Assembly (NCBI GenBank): GCA_023435705.1
Contig: JAEYRH010000003.1
Coordinates: 248,001 to 312,000 of the forward strand
DNA: 64,000 nt
DNA from: Bacillota bacterium
GTDB lineage: Bacteria > Bacillota > Clostridia > Christensenellales > UMGS416
Reading direction: 5' to 3'
Each line of letters begins with the position of its first letter. Position 1 is the first letter of the stretch. The notes beneath the pieces are model-generated. The model ran no database searches, was not told where the DNA came from, and worked only from the letters and a program-made list of their open reading frames with translations. Both the position numbers and the translations under genes were made by a program. Shown one piece after another: positions 33,997 through 43,590 of the stretch.

Positions 33997-35019
33997 ATGC
34001 CGAAAACCATACCGCACGAATCAGGCCGGTTCCGCGACACCGGCCTTTTGGCGTTGTTTTCCTCGTTGTGGTTGATCGCGCTGGTGTTGGTGCCGCGATA
34101 CCTGTTGGTAAACCAGTTTAGCGCCCTGAGCCCCACAGTGCTGAACCTCATATCCGCCGGGTTGGAACTGTTTTCGGTGCTGCCTGCAATCCTGTTTGTG
34201 GCAATCAAGCGCCAGCAGCTTTCTGTGCTGCTCCGCCCGGCAGAAGCCGGGCAGGTGGTCGCCGGCGGCTTTGTTGGCTTTCTGATCGTGCCGGTCTCCA
34301 TCGCGCTGTCGCTGGTGATGGCCACGTTCATCTCAATGACCGGCGGCAACATGATCCAGGAAGCAGTGGCAGAAAGCCCCAGACTCACTGCCGGGCAGGT
34401 AGCCGCGGCATTTTTGGCCATCAGCGTGGTTGCGCCGTTGGTGGAGGAGTTTGAATTTCGCGGTGTGATCCTGAGGGGCCAGGCCGGTGTGCTGCCCCGC
34501 TCAGTGGCTGTGCTTCTCACGGGAATGCTGTTCACGATGGAGCATGGGCGGTTTGCGGGCTTCCCAAGCATTCTGATGGGCGGGCTGGTTCTTACATTTT
34601 TAGCGGTGCGTAGTGGATCCATCTGGCCCTCTGTGGCTGCCCATTGCGCCTATAACACCTCTCTGCTTATTCTTCAGGTAATTGCCGCTTTCGTCTCGCA
34701 GCAAGCATCCTCCTGGCCGGAACCGATGGTGCTGCCGCCACCGGTGACAATGGATGGGTTGATTCCGAGCCTGGATCTGGCTGCGGCCACGATTGTGTGG
34801 CTCTGCATTGCATTGCCCTATGCTGTTTCAACAGGAGTGGTGCTCTGGGCATTTCACCGATATACAAGAAAAACTGGCTGGGAAGAGCCCCACGCGGCCC
34901 AGCCCGGCACCGGCCTGCGCGCGGCCTGGCCTTGGGCGGCTGCGTTTGCCGTGCTGCTGGCTTATCTGGCTCTCGACGTTTTGCAGCTTTACGGTATAAT
35001 AGAGATCATTCCCAAATAG
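33997..35019 (+). CDS. CPBP family intramembrane metalloprotease, copy A
   Basis: 340 residues from the ATG at 33997 (GGGGAGGG upstream). About eight membrane segments. The CPBP/Abi motifs are present: PLVEEFEFRGVILRG (Glu-Glu-x3-Arg), MEHGRFAGFPSILMGGL (His) and AAHCAYNTS (His). Relatives include type II CAAX prenyl endopeptidases and proteins for bacteriocin self-immunity. No prenylation or bacteriocin genes are nearby. A second member follows after 12 bases. Confidence 0.85.
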   Translation: MPKTIPHESGRFRDTGLLALFSSLWLIALVLVPRYLLVNQFSALSPTVLNLISAGLELFSVLPAILFVAIKRQQLSVLLRPAEAGQVVAGGFVGFLIVPVSIALSLVMATFISMTGGNMIQEAVAESPRLTAGQVAAAFLAISVVAPLVEEFEFRGVILRGQAGVLPRSVAVLLTGMLFTMEHGRFAGFPSILMGGLVLTFLAVRSGSIWPSVAAHCAYNTSLLILQVIAAFVSQQASSWPEPMVLPPPVTMDGLIPSLDLAAATIVWLCIALPYAVSTGVVLWAFHRYTRKTGWEEPHAAQPGTGLRAAWPWAAAFAVLLAYLALDVLQLYGIIEIIPK

Positions 35020-35031
35020 GAGGATTGGCCG

Positions 35032-36039
35032 ATGCCAAGGAAATATACGCTGCTGGGCTCAGGCTTGCTGGTGCTGGCTTTCCTGCTCTGGATGTTTGCC
35101 GGATCCATGCCAGCCAGTGGTGTACTTTTGTATGAGATGATTACAGGCAATACGATGAGCCAATATATTACATATTTGGTTCTCGGCCTGTCGGAGCTTC
35201 TGTTAATTCTGCCTTTGGTCTTCTATATGGTCATTACGAAGACCAATCTGCGTGCGCTGATGGGCAACCGCACCACCGCCCCGCAGTTGTTGCTTGCCGC
35301 TGCCATCGGTATTTTGATGGCCCCGGCCATTCAGGGCATCTCCGATCTTTTTTATCAGATCTTTCAGGCCATGGGGTTAAAAATGCCGAATACCTCCTTG
35401 CTGAACCCCACCGACACCGGCACGATGCTGGCGGGCATGGTAGCCATCGGCGCCACGGCTGGCATTGTGGAGGAACCAATCTTCCGCGGTGTGGCGCTGC
35501 GCGGCATGGGAAGCGTGCTCAAAAAACACGCTGCGGTGTGGCTTTCGGCGCTTGTGTTTTCGCTTATCCATCTTGACATCATGGGTGCCCCCACTCGGCT
35601 TCTGATCGGCGCGCTGCTGGGTTATATGGCCTGGAGCTCCGGCGCGGTGCTGCCCGGCGTGATCACCCATGCTGCCTATAACGCCACGCTGGTGGGCATG
35701 AGCCTGTTGTTTACCACCACGCTCAAGAACTGGGCCGGCATCCAGCTTGCTGGTGCATCTGCTGCGGTGAACAGCGTGCTGACCAGCACGGCGATCTCAC
35801 TGCCGTTCCTTGCGCTGATGGCACTGGCCTGGTGGGCTTTCCGGCGTGTGACGCCTGCCACCGCCGCTTGGAAGCCGGAGCCGTATGCCACAAAGTCGGT
35901 GCGTTTTCCACACTGGCTGCCCTGGATTGGTCTGGGCGTGGTTGTATTGGCGATGATGGCTCTCACAGCAATTGCCAGCAACATAGATATGCAGCAAATG
36001 ATGGACCAGTTCCAACAGATCACCGAGCAGATGAAATAG
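35032..36039 (+). CDS. CPBP family intramembrane metalloprotease, copy B
   Basis: 335 residues, about eight membrane segments. Motifs: GIVEEPIFRGVALRGMG, SLIHLDIMGAPTRLLIGALLGY and ITHAAYNATLVG. It has the same topology as copy A with limited identity, so this is an old tandem pair. AGGAG precedes the ATG. Both are probably co-transcribed with the upstream acyltransferase-like gene. The catalytic set looks complete, so it is likely active; substrate unknown. Confidence 0.85.
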   Translation: MPRKYTLLGSGLLVLAFLLWMFAGSMPASGVLLYEMITGNTMSQYITYLVLGLSELLLILPLVFYMVITKTNLRALMGNRTTAPQLLLAAAIGILMAPAIQGISDLFYQIFQAMGLKMPNTSLLNPTDTGTMLAGMVAIGATAGIVEEPIFRGVALRGMGSVLKKHAAVWLSALVFSLIHLDIMGAPTRLLIGALLGYMAWSSGAVLPGVITHAAYNATLVGMSLLFTTTLKNWAGIQLAGASAAVNSVLTSTAISLPFLALMALAWWAFRRVTPATAAWKPEPYATKSVRFPHWLPWIGLGVVVLAMMALTAIASNIDMQQMMDQFQQITEQMK

Positions 36040-36075
36040 CACACGGGAGCACTCCCGTATTCCGGAGGGATTTTG

Positions 36076-37353
36076 ATGACAACGATCCAACAGACCGCAT
36101 GGCAGGCCCGCAAGGCCGCGATTACGCTGGCCATGTCTTCCAATGAGCAAAGGAGCCAGGCGCTGCTTGCCGCCGCTCTGGCGCTTGAGGCGGGATGCGA
36201 GGCCATCTTCGAAGCCAACCGGCAGGACCTGGAGCGCGGCCAGGCCGAGGGGTTGGCAGCACCTATGATGAAGCGCCTGAAGTTTGATGAAAAAAAGCTG
36301 GAAACTGTCTGCGCAGGTCTCAGGCAACTGGCGGAGATGGATGACCCGCTTGGCCGCGTGCTTTATCAATGCAAAATGGACGAGGGGTTGGACCTCACGC
36401 GCGTGACCTGCCCCATCGGTGTGATTGGCATCATTTTCGAGTCCAGGCCGGACGCGCTGGTGCAGATTTCAGGCCTTTGCCTGAAGTCTGGCAATGCCGT
36501 GCTATTGAAGGGCGGCAGGGAGGCTGTGTCAACCAACCGGGCGTTGTTTGAAGCGATCTACAGCGCCGCCGTCGCCTGTGGCATTCCCGAGGGCTGGGCA
36601 GGCCTTATGGAAACACGGCAGGACGTGGCGGAGATGCTCAAACTGGATGACTCGATCGATCTCATCATCCCCAGGGGTTCCAACGAGTTTGTGCGCCACA
36701 TCATGGACAACACCCGCATCCCGGTGATGGGCCATGCGGACGGTATCTGCCATGTTTATGTGGATGCTGCAGCGGATGTTCCGATGGCTGTGAAAGTGGC
36801 GCTGGATTCCAAGGCGCAGTATGTGGCTGTGTGCAATGCTGCCGAGACGCTGCTGGTGCATCAAGACATTGCGCCGGTTTTCTTGCCACAGATGCAGAGA
36901 GCCTTTGATGAAGCCCATGTGGAGATACGTGGCTGTGACAGAACTCGTGCCATCATCGATGTGAAACCTGCAAGCGAGGAAGACTGGAAGACCGAATACC
37001 TCGATTACATCATCTCCGTGAAAGTGGTGGACTCCATGGATGAGGCCATCGCACACATCAACCATTTTGGCTCTCACCATACCGATGCGATCATTACCGG
37101 TGACAGAGCGGCGGCGCAACAATTCATGGGAATGGTGGATTCAAGCGGTGTGTTTCACAACTGCTCCACACGTTTTGCTGATGGCTTTAATTTTGGCCTG
37201 GGTGCTGAGGTGGGCATCAGCACCGGCAAACTGCACGCCCGCGGCCCGGTGGGTCTTGACGGCCTGGTGAGCTATAAATACCTGCTGGAGGGCAACGGGC
37301 AGGCGATGGGGGAATATGCCACCGGTGAGAAACGTTTCAAACATTTCGGCTGA
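36076..37353 (+). CDS. proA: Gamma-glutamyl phosphate reductase
   Basis: 425 residues from the ATG at 36076 (GGAGGG upstream). It reduces gamma-glutamyl phosphate to glutamate semialdehyde in proline synthesis. Landmarks: CPIGVIGIIFESRPDALVQI, SGNAVLLKGGREA, the HADGICHVYVD stretch, and the catalytic cysteine in VFHNCSTRFADGFNFGLGAEVGIST. proB and proC are not in the window, whereas proB commonly neighbours proA. A hairpin follows the stop. Confidence 0.97.
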   Translation: MTTIQQTAWQARKAAITLAMSSNEQRSQALLAAALALEAGCEAIFEANRQDLERGQAEGLAAPMMKRLKFDEKKLETVCAGLRQLAEMDDPLGRVLYQCKMDEGLDLTRVTCPIGVIGIIFESRPDALVQISGLCLKSGNAVLLKGGREAVSTNRALFEAIYSAAVACGIPEGWAGLMETRQDVAEMLKLDDSIDLIIPRGSNEFVRHIMDNTRIPVMGHADGICHVYVDAAADVPMAVKVALDSKAQYVAVCNAAETLLVHQDIAPVFLPQMQRAFDEAHVEIRGCDRTRAIIDVKPASEEDWKTEYLDYIISVKVVDSMDEAIAHINHFGSHHTDAIITGDRAAAQQFMGMVDSSGVFHNCSTRFADGFNFGLGAEVGISTGKLHARGPVGLDGLVSYKYLLEGNGQAMGEYATGEKRFKHFG

Positions 37354-37410
37354 CGATGCGTCGAGATATCAGACTAACGCTTTAACGCATTAAAACGGAG
37401 CAAAAGGTTC

Positions 37411-37447
37411 AAGGAATATGCACGCCCTGCATATTCCTCGAATGTTT
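37411..37447 (+). terminator. Hairpin after proA
   Basis: GGAATATGCA (37413-37422) pairs with TGCATATTCC (37428-37437) around CGCCC, followed by TCGAATGTTTTG. The T run is short and offset. Confidence 0.55.
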
Positions 37448-37542
37448 TGACAAATATTGCCGGATGGCTTGATTACTGGATTTCTTTTCCAGTCATGCTT
37501 GAAATTTTCCATTTGTAAAGTTGCATAATCACAAAATGGGTC

Positions 37543-37571
37543 TTGTAAAATCGTAGCCTACGAAGTATGAT
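37543..37571 (+). promoter_or_regulatory. Probable oligopeptide transporter operon promoter
   Basis: TTGTAA (37543-37548) and TATGAT (37566-37571) with a 17-base spacer, about 95 bases upstream of the binding-protein gene. A perfect TTGACA at 37447 has no matching -10. The rest of this 312-bp gap holds only the proA hairpin and a short ACTGGA/TCCAGT repeat. Confidence 0.55.
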
Positions 37572-37665
37572 ATACATCATTAAATGTATTCACATTTTCT
37601 CATGAAGCAATGATGCTTGCATGAGATACCGATTGCAATGCCTAAATAAAAGGAGGAGAAAACAC

Positions 37666-39360
37666 ATGAAGAGACTGTCTCTGATCACCGCTGTGATCAT
37701 GCTGCTCGGTCTGGCTCTCGCGGGTTGCACCACTGCCACCCCGGCCCCGGCAGCCACCGACAAGCCTGCAGACACAGTTGCAGCCACCGAAGCTCCGACC
37801 ACCGCTCCGGCAGAAGACCTGAAAATGGTCCGTTGGAATCTCGGCACCGAGCCTGTTGAGATGAACACCATGCTCACCACCGATACGGTCAGCCTGACGC
37901 TGATCCGTCACACGATGGAAGGCCTCGTGCGCATGGGCCCGAACAACGACCGTCAGCCCGGCATGGCCGAGAGCTGGGATGTGTCCGAAGACGGCCTAAC
38001 CTACACCTTCCACCTGCGTGATGCCAAGTGGAGCAACGGTGATCCGGTGACCGCCAACGACTTCGCATTTGCCTTCAAGACCATTCTGGATCCCAAGACC
38101 GGTGCCTCCTATTCCTACCTTGGTTACCTGATCAAGGGCGGCCTGGAATACAACACCGAAAAGGGCAAAGTGGAAGACCTGGGCATCGAAGTCAAGGACG
38201 ACAAGACCCTGGTTATCACCCTTGCATATCCTGTTGACTACTTCCTGGACATCTGCGCTTTCGGCGTGTTCATGCCCGTGAACCAGAAGTTCTATGAGTC
38301 CGTCGGCGCCGATCAGTACGGCAAAGACGCAGACAAGCTGCTCTACAACGGCCCGTTCGTGATGGAGAGCTGGACCCATGAAGACAGCGTGGTCTGCAAG
38401 AAGAACGCAGATTATTGGAATGCTGACAGCATCAAGATCGCTGGCATGGACATGAAGATGATCAAGGACAGCAACACCGCCATCAGCATGTTCTTGGCCG
38501 GTGAGTTCGACATGATCGGCGTGCCCGGTGCCCAGCTGGAAACCGTCAAGGCCGCTGACTATGAGATCATGCACTACGGCGACGGCGCCACGTTCTACAT
38601 TGAATTCAACACCCGCCCCGAAGTGGACGGCAAGGTGAACCCCACCAGCAACCTCTACATCCGCCAGGCCCTGTGCTACGCGCTTGACCGCACCGGTTAC
38701 ATCAACACCGTGCTGAAGAACGCCAGCCAGCCCGCCCTGTCCTTCACCACGCCGGAAATCGCCGGCAAGACCAAGGCCACCTTCCCCGAGGAAGTTGCCC
38801 CGCTGATCAAGGACAATGACTCTGCCGCCGCCAAGGAAGCCTTTGCCAAGGGCTTGGCCGAGCTGGGTCTGAAGGCAGAAGACATCAAGATCTCCATGCT
38901 GTCTGACGATGGCGACGTGGCCAAGAACACCGCCGCTTTCTATCAGGAATGCTGGAAGCGCAACCTGGGCATCACCGTTGAGATTGACACCCAGCCCTTC
39001 AAGAGCCGTATTGAGAAGCTCCAGGCCAACAACTTCATGATCAGCTCCTCCGGTTGGGGCCCAGACTACAACGACCCGATGACGTTCCTCGACGTGTTCG
39101 AGACCGGCAACGGCAACAACCACACCGGCTACTCCAGCAAGGCATATGATGACCTGCTGAATCAGGCCCGCAACACCAAGGATCGCGATGCCCGTTATGA
39201 CATCTACTTCCAAATGGAGAAGCTGTTGATGACCGACATGCCGATCGCCCCTGTCTACTTCCGTATGCGTGACTACACCACCGTTCCCGAGCTGAAAGGC
39301 GTTGTGCGCAACGCGCTGCAGGACGTGAACCTGATGTGGGCTTATTACGAAGCCAAGTAA
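37666..39360 (+). CDS. oppA: Oligopeptide ABC transporter, substrate-binding lipoprotein
   Basis: 564 residues from the ATG at 37666 (AAAGGAGGAG upstream). Lipobox LALAGC, then an Ala/Pro/Thr linker and an SBP_bac_5 (DppA/OppA) body: MAESWDVSEDGLTYTFHLRDAKWSNGDPVTANDFAFAFK, IRQALCYALDRTGYI, and FMISSSGWGPDYNDPMTFLD. It captures peptides outside the cell for the permease and ATPase genes that follow. Codon use is strongly biased, in line with high expression. A large stem-loop separates it from oppB and may favour its transcript. Confidence 0.93.
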   Translation: MKRLSLITAVIMLLGLALAGCTTATPAPAATDKPADTVAATEAPTTAPAEDLKMVRWNLGTEPVEMNTMLTTDTVSLTLIRHTMEGLVRMGPNNDRQPGMAESWDVSEDGLTYTFHLRDAKWSNGDPVTANDFAFAFKTILDPKTGASYSYLGYLIKGGLEYNTEKGKVEDLGIEVKDDKTLVITLAYPVDYFLDICAFGVFMPVNQKFYESVGADQYGKDADKLLYNGPFVMESWTHEDSVVCKKNADYWNADSIKIAGMDMKMIKDSNTAISMFLAGEFDMIGVPGAQLETVKAADYEIMHYGDGATFYIEFNTRPEVDGKVNPTSNLYIRQALCYALDRTGYINTVLKNASQPALSFTTPEIAGKTKATFPEEVAPLIKDNDSAAAKEAFAKGLAELGLKAEDIKISMLSDDGDVAKNTAAFYQECWKRNLGITVEIDTQPFKSRIEKLQANNFMISSSGWGPDYNDPMTFLDVFETGNGNNHTGYSSKAYDDLLNQARNTKDRDARYDIYFQMEKLLMTDMPIAPVYFRMRDYTTVPELKGVVRNALQDVNLMWAYYEAK

Positions 39361-39380
39361 ACCAAAACGTATCTAGGACC

Positions 39381-39427
39381 AAGGTGCGCAAGGTCATATG
39401 CGCTGGCGCATATGACCTTGCGCCTTG
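39381..39427 (+). promoter_or_regulatory. Large stem-loop between oppA and oppB
   Basis: A 22-23-base arm starting AAGGTGCGCAAGGTC pairs with GACCTTGCGCCTT around a tiny loop, with one bulged A. No T run follows. Such stem-loops after a binding-protein gene usually protect the upstream message from 3' decay. Confidence 0.7.
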
Positions 39428-39485
39428 ATTATGAATAATCCGCATAGCATGCGATGATATAGTCAGGCAGTTTGGGGGGGTTGGG

Positions 39486-40442
39486 TTGAAGACATACCTA
39501 CTTAAGAGAGTGGTCTACTCTCTGCTTACATTACTGGTTCTGATCTCCTTTACATTTTTCTTGATGAGGCTGATGCCGGGCGACCCGTTTGTGGGCAACA
39601 AAGCCATCCCGGAGTCGGTTCATAAAGCATTGATGGAAAAATACGACCTGGACAAGCCCATGGTTGTGCAATATTTCCGCTACCTGTATAACGTGGTGCA
39701 GGGTGATCTGGGTGATTCCTTGTTTTACAAAGGCCGCCCTGTCACAAAAATCATTGCGGAGCGCTTTCCGGTCTCCTTTGAGCTTGGAATGCGTTCGCTG
39801 ATTGTAGCAGTGCTGATGGGCTTGACGCTGGGCACAATCGCTGCAGTCAAGCGTGAAAAGCCGGCCGATACAGTAGTCATGGTGATCGCTGTCATTGGTG
39901 TTTCGGTGCCGGGCTTCATCATGGGCGGGCTGCTCAATTATTTGCTGGGCTTCAAGCTATCGATGTTTCTGAAAGAGCAATTTCATTTGTCATACAACTT
40001 TATTCCGATGGCTGGGTGGAAAACAGAGGCGCACAAGATCCTGCCGGTGCTTGCGCTGTGCCTGGGTTCATTGGCATCCATCTCGCGCCTGATGCGCGCC
40101 AATATGATTGATGTGATGGGGGCCGATTACATCAAGACTGCCAAAGCCAAGGGTTTGTCCCCGATGGGCGTGGTTTTCAAGCACGGTTTGCGTAACGGCA
40201 TCTTGCCGGTGATCACGATTCTTGGTCCCATGGCCGCAGCATTATTGACTGGCACATTTGTCATCGAGCAGATCTTCGGCATCCCCGGTATGGGTCAGTA
40301 CTTTGTGCTTTCAGTCCAGACTCTGGACTACACGGTCATATCTGGCATGACGTTGTTTTATGGGGCATTCCTGATCATATTGAATATGTTAGTGGATGTC
40401 GCTTATGGGTTTATCGACCCAAGAATTCGGTTGGAAAAGTAG
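39486..40442 (+). CDS. oppB: Oligopeptide ABC transporter permease, OppB type
   Basis: 318 residues, about six membrane segments, TTG start preceded by a G-rich site. The N-terminus LLKRVVYSLLTLLVLISFTFFLMRLMPGDPF is typical of OppB/DppB. The EAA loop is seen as RANMIDVMGADYIKTAKAKGLSPMGVVFKHGLRNGILPV, where the ATPases dock. It pairs with the OppC-type permease three codons downstream. Confidence 0.92.
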   Translation: MKTYLLKRVVYSLLTLLVLISFTFFLMRLMPGDPFVGNKAIPESVHKALMEKYDLDKPMVVQYFRYLYNVVQGDLGDSLFYKGRPVTKIIAERFPVSFELGMRSLIVAVLMGLTLGTIAAVKREKPADTVVMVIAVIGVSVPGFIMGGLLNYLLGFKLSMFLKEQFHLSYNFIPMAGWKTEAHKILPVLALCLGSLASISRLMRANMIDVMGADYIKTAKAKGLSPMGVVFKHGLRNGILPVITILGPMAAALLTGTFVIEQIFGIPGMGQYFVLSVQTLDYTVISGMTLFYGAFLIILNMLVDVAYGFIDPRIRLEK

Positions 40443-40451
40443 AGGTTGATG

Positions 40452-41417
40452 ATGGACAACAGCGAATTGAAGCTTGGCAAGGATGCCTTTGTGGTCGTGG
40501 GACCAAACATTGAGTCCAGCCAGCTGATTGTGCGGAAAAGCATGACATACTGGCAGGATGCCTGGCGCCGCCTGAGAAAAAGCAAGGCGTCGATGATTTG
40601 CCTTGCATATCTTGTTCTGTTAATCATTGGATCCATCGTCTTCCCCCTGGTTTCGGGTTTCGGCGGATCGGACATCCATGCATCAGAAGTATATGCGCTG
40701 CCAGGGACCGTCTGCACTGACGATACGTATAGCAGCGTGGGTCATATGCACTGGTTTGGCACCGATGCAATTGGCCGCGATGTGTTCACCCGCGTGTGGC
40801 TGGGCGCCCAGATATCCCTGTTCATCGGTTTTATGGCTGCCATCACGGAGTTCCTGATCGGCTTGCCTTATGGCGGCATCTCAGGTTATCTGGGTGGAAA
40901 AATCGATATGGTGATGATGCGCGTGCTCGAGATTATTGTCGGCATTCCCTATCTGATCATCGTCATTCTGCTGTTGGTCGTGATGGAGCCTGGGCTCTGG
41001 ACGATCGTGCTGGCGTTGGCGATTGTGGGATGGACGGGTTTGGCCAGGCTGGTGCGCGGCCAGATCGTACAGCTCAAGGAGCAGGAGTTTGTAATGGCGG
41101 CGAAGGTGCTGGGTGCCGGTTCCAGCCGCGTGATTCTGAACCACATGCTGCCCAACACGCTGGGGCTGGTCATCGTAACACTCACAATGGCGGTGCCCGG
41201 TGCCATTTTCTCCGAGGCCTTCCTCAGCTTTATCGGCCTTGGTGTGCAGATCCCCGCATCCAGCTGGGGCATGCTCGCCAGTGACGGCATCATCGAGCTC
41301 CGCTCCCATCCATACTTGTTGTTCATCCCAGCGGCGTTCATCAGCTTGACGATGCTGTCGCTGAACATACTTGGTGATAAACTGCGCGACGTTCTCGATC
41401 CGCGCCTGAGAAAGTAG
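40452..41417 (+). CDS. oppC: Oligopeptide ABC transporter permease, OppC type
   Basis: 321 residues from the second ATG (40452), which lies six bases after AGAGG; 40449 is also possible. An N-terminal cytoplasmic stretch precedes the first membrane segment (MICLAYLVLLIIGSIVF). HWFGTDAIGRDVFTRVWLGAQISLFIGF is typical of OppC/DppC. The EAA loop is ARLVRGQIVQLKEQEFVMAAKVLGAGSSRVILNHMLPN. It forms the translocation pore with OppB. Confidence 0.92.
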   Translation: MDNSELKLGKDAFVVVGPNIESSQLIVRKSMTYWQDAWRRLRKSKASMICLAYLVLLIIGSIVFPLVSGFGGSDIHASEVYALPGTVCTDDTYSSVGHMHWFGTDAIGRDVFTRVWLGAQISLFIGFMAAITEFLIGLPYGGISGYLGGKIDMVMMRVLEIIVGIPYLIIVILLLVVMEPGLWTIVLALAIVGWTGLARLVRGQIVQLKEQEFVMAAKVLGAGSSRVILNHMLPNTLGLVIVTLTMAVPGAIFSEAFLSFIGLGVQIPASSWGMLASDGIIELRSHPYLLFIPAAFISLTMLSLNILGDKLRDVLDPRLRK

Positions 41418-41428
41418 GCACGACTGAT

Positions 41429-42439
41429 ATGAACAATAAACTTCTGGAAGTGAAAGATCTACAGGTCTCGTTTGACACCTACGCCGGTGAGGTGCAGGCG
41501 GTGCGAGGCGTTTCGTTCCACATCAATAAGGGCGAGGTGCTTGCATTGGTGGGTGAGTCGGGCTGCGGCAAAACAGTCACGGCTCAGACGCTGATGAAAC
41601 TGAACCCCATGCCACCGGCCCGTATCAAGACCGGCTCGGTGGTGCTGGATGGTGAAGATATCCTGGCTAAAACCGAAAAAGAGATGCGTAGCGTGCGCGG
41701 GTGCAGGATTGCGATGATTTTCCAAGACCCGATGACGAGCCTGAACCCCACGATGATCATCGGCAAGCAGATTGCCGAGAGCATCCGTCTGCACCAGGGC
41801 CTTTCCAAGAAGGCCGCAATGGAAAAGGTTTATTCGCTGCTGGATTTGGTCCGCATTCCCAATGCGGAGAAACGCGCGCACCAATACCCCCATGAGTTTT
41901 CCGGCGGCATGCGCCAGAGAGCGATGATCGCCATGGCGCTGGCATGCAGCCCGGAGCTGCTGATTGCCGACGAACCCACCACCGCGCTGGATGTGACAAT
42001 TCAAGCACAGATCCTGGATTTGATGAAGGATTTGCAAAACGAAACTGGGTCAGCCCTGCTTCTGATCACCCATGATCTTGGCGTAGTGGCTGCGATGGCC
42101 CACCGCGTGGCCGTGATGTATGCCGGCAAGATCGTGGAGATCGGCACAGTGGATGATATTTTCTACCGCCCACAGCACCCCTACACCTGGGGCTTGCTGG
42201 AAGCCCGCCCCCGCTTGGATCATGACCGGAGCCAGAAGCTTGTTTCCATCGAGGGCACACCACCGGATCTTTTGAAGCCGCCGGTTGGCTGTGGGTTTGC
42301 GGATCGCTGCAAGTACTGCATGAAGGTCTGTCGTGAACGCCTGCCGATGGAATACGATCTGGGCAATGGGCACATGGCTTCCTGCTGGCTGCAGCATCCT
42401 GAGGCGCCAAAGCCTGAGCGCCTGAAGACGGGAAGGTGA
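41429..42439 (+). CDS. oppD: Oligopeptide ABC transporter ATPase, OppD type
   Basis: 336 residues. Walker A GESGCGKTVTAQ, Q-loop FQDPMTSLNPT, signature FSGGMRQRAMIAMALA, Walker B LLIADEPTTALDVT and His switch ITHDLGVV. The C-terminal OppD/F region has CGFADRCKYCMKVC, a Cys cluster that holds an iron-sulfur cluster in some relatives. It starts 11 bases after oppC. The stop lies just before the oppF start. Confidence 0.94.
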   Translation: MNNKLLEVKDLQVSFDTYAGEVQAVRGVSFHINKGEVLALVGESGCGKTVTAQTLMKLNPMPPARIKTGSVVLDGEDILAKTEKEMRSVRGCRIAMIFQDPMTSLNPTMIIGKQIAESIRLHQGLSKKAAMEKVYSLLDLVRIPNAEKRAHQYPHEFSGGMRQRAMIAMALACSPELLIADEPTTALDVTIQAQILDLMKDLQNETGSALLLITHDLGVVAAMAHRVAVMYAGKIVEIGTVDDIFYRPQHPYTWGLLEARPRLDHDRSQKLVSIEGTPPDLLKPPVGCGFADRCKYCMKVCRERLPMEYDLGNGHMASCWLQHPEAPKPERLKTGR

Positions 42440-42444
42440 GGGAA

Positions 42445-43410
42445 ATGGCGCAGAAAGAACTGATTCAGATCACGGGCTTAAAAAAGCATTTCAATGTGGG
42501 GCACAAGCAGGTGCTCAAAGCTGTTGACGGCATAGATCTGGTGATCCATAAAGGTGAGACGCTGGGCCTTGTGGGCGAGTCTGGGTGCGGCAAGTCCACA
42601 ATTGGTCGCGTATTGTCTCGTATCTATTTGCCCACCGGCGGTGTGTATGAATATGAAGGCCGCGATGTGATGGGTTTCAGCAAAACGGATTCCTTCAACT
42701 TCTGCAAAAAGGTGCAGATGATTTTCCAGGATCCCTATGCCTCTTTGAACCCGCGTATGACGGTCTCCAACATCATCGGTGAGGGCATCGACATTCACCA
42801 ACTCTATTCCGGCAAGGATCGCGCCGATCGTATTTTCCAGCTTCTGGAGCTTGTGGGTTTAAACCGTGAGCACGGCAGCCGCTTTCCTCATGAGTTTTCC
42901 GGCGGTCAGCGCCAGCGTATCGGTATCGCCCGCGCCTTGGCCATTGAACCGGAATTCATCGTGTGCGACGAGCCGATTTCGGCGCTGGATGTGTCTATCC
43001 AAGCGCAGATCATCAACCTGCTGAAAGACCTGCAGGGAAAAATGGACTTGACCTATCTATTTATCGCGCATGACCTGAACGTGGTCAAATATATTTCCGA
43101 CCGCATCGCCGTGATGTATCTGGGCAAGATCGTGGAGCTTTCAGACGGTGACGACCTCTATAAACGGCCCACGCACCCCTATTCGCAGGCGTTGCTGTCA
43201 GCCATTCCGCTGCCGGATCCGGAGTTTGAGCGTAATAAAAAGCGCATCATCCTGAAGGGCGATGTGCCATCGCCCATCGATATGCCGCCAGGTTGTGTGT
43301 TCTCATCTCGCTGCCCCTATGCTGTGGACCGTTGCCGCGAAGAAGCGCCGGTGCTGCAGGACATAGGCGGGGGCCACATGGTGGCGTGCCATCGCTGGCA
43401 GGAAATCTGA
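42445..43410 (+). CDS. oppF: Oligopeptide ABC transporter ATPase, OppF type
   Basis: 321 residues from the ATG at 42445, with AAGGTGAGGG upstream; a GTG at 42436 overlaps oppD and is less likely. Walker A GESGCGKSTIGR, Q-loop FQDPYASLNPR, signature FSGGQRQRIGIARALA, Walker B FIVCDEPISALDVS, His switch IAHDLNVV, and the C-terminal CVFSSRCPYAVDRC cluster. It completes the oppABCDF set and is followed by a strong terminator. Confidence 0.94.
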   Translation: MAQKELIQITGLKKHFNVGHKQVLKAVDGIDLVIHKGETLGLVGESGCGKSTIGRVLSRIYLPTGGVYEYEGRDVMGFSKTDSFNFCKKVQMIFQDPYASLNPRMTVSNIIGEGIDIHQLYSGKDRADRIFQLLELVGLNREHGSRFPHEFSGGQRQRIGIARALAIEPEFIVCDEPISALDVSIQAQIINLLKDLQGKMDLTYLFIAHDLNVVKYISDRIAVMYLGKIVELSDGDDLYKRPTHPYSQALLSAIPLPDPEFERNKKRIILKGDVPSPIDMPPGCVFSSRCPYAVDRCREEAPVLQDIGGGHMVACHRWQEI

Positions 43411-43429
43411 TCAAATTCTGAAATACAAG

Positions 43430-43464
43430 AGAGACGGGCTTCGTGCCCGTCTCTTGTTTTATTT
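43430..43464 (+). terminator. Terminator of the opp operon
   Basis: AGAGACGGGC and GCCCGTCTCT form a ten-pair stem with a short loop, followed by TGTTTTATTT. Confidence 0.9.
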
Positions 43465-43559
43465 AGTCCAATCATTCATATGAATAGGTGAGATTCTGAG
43501 AATGCTAAACACTTAATCAAAAATATTAAGAACAGAATTAAAAATATTAATAATTGCTG

Positions 43560-43588
43560 TTGACATATTGATCGATATCGAGTAATAT
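43560..43588 (+). promoter_or_regulatory. Promoter of the DUF2089 operon
   Basis: A perfect TTGACA (43560-43565), a 17-base spacer and TAATAT (43583-43588). The surrounding sequence is very AT-rich, as in strong sigma-A promoters. Confidence 0.8.
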
Positions 43589-43590
43589 TC

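Noticed and set aside
37996..39213. A 405-codon minus-strand frame opposite oppA.
   Set aside because: Antisense shadow of a highly biased, GC-rich gene; no homology-like pattern and no start signal.
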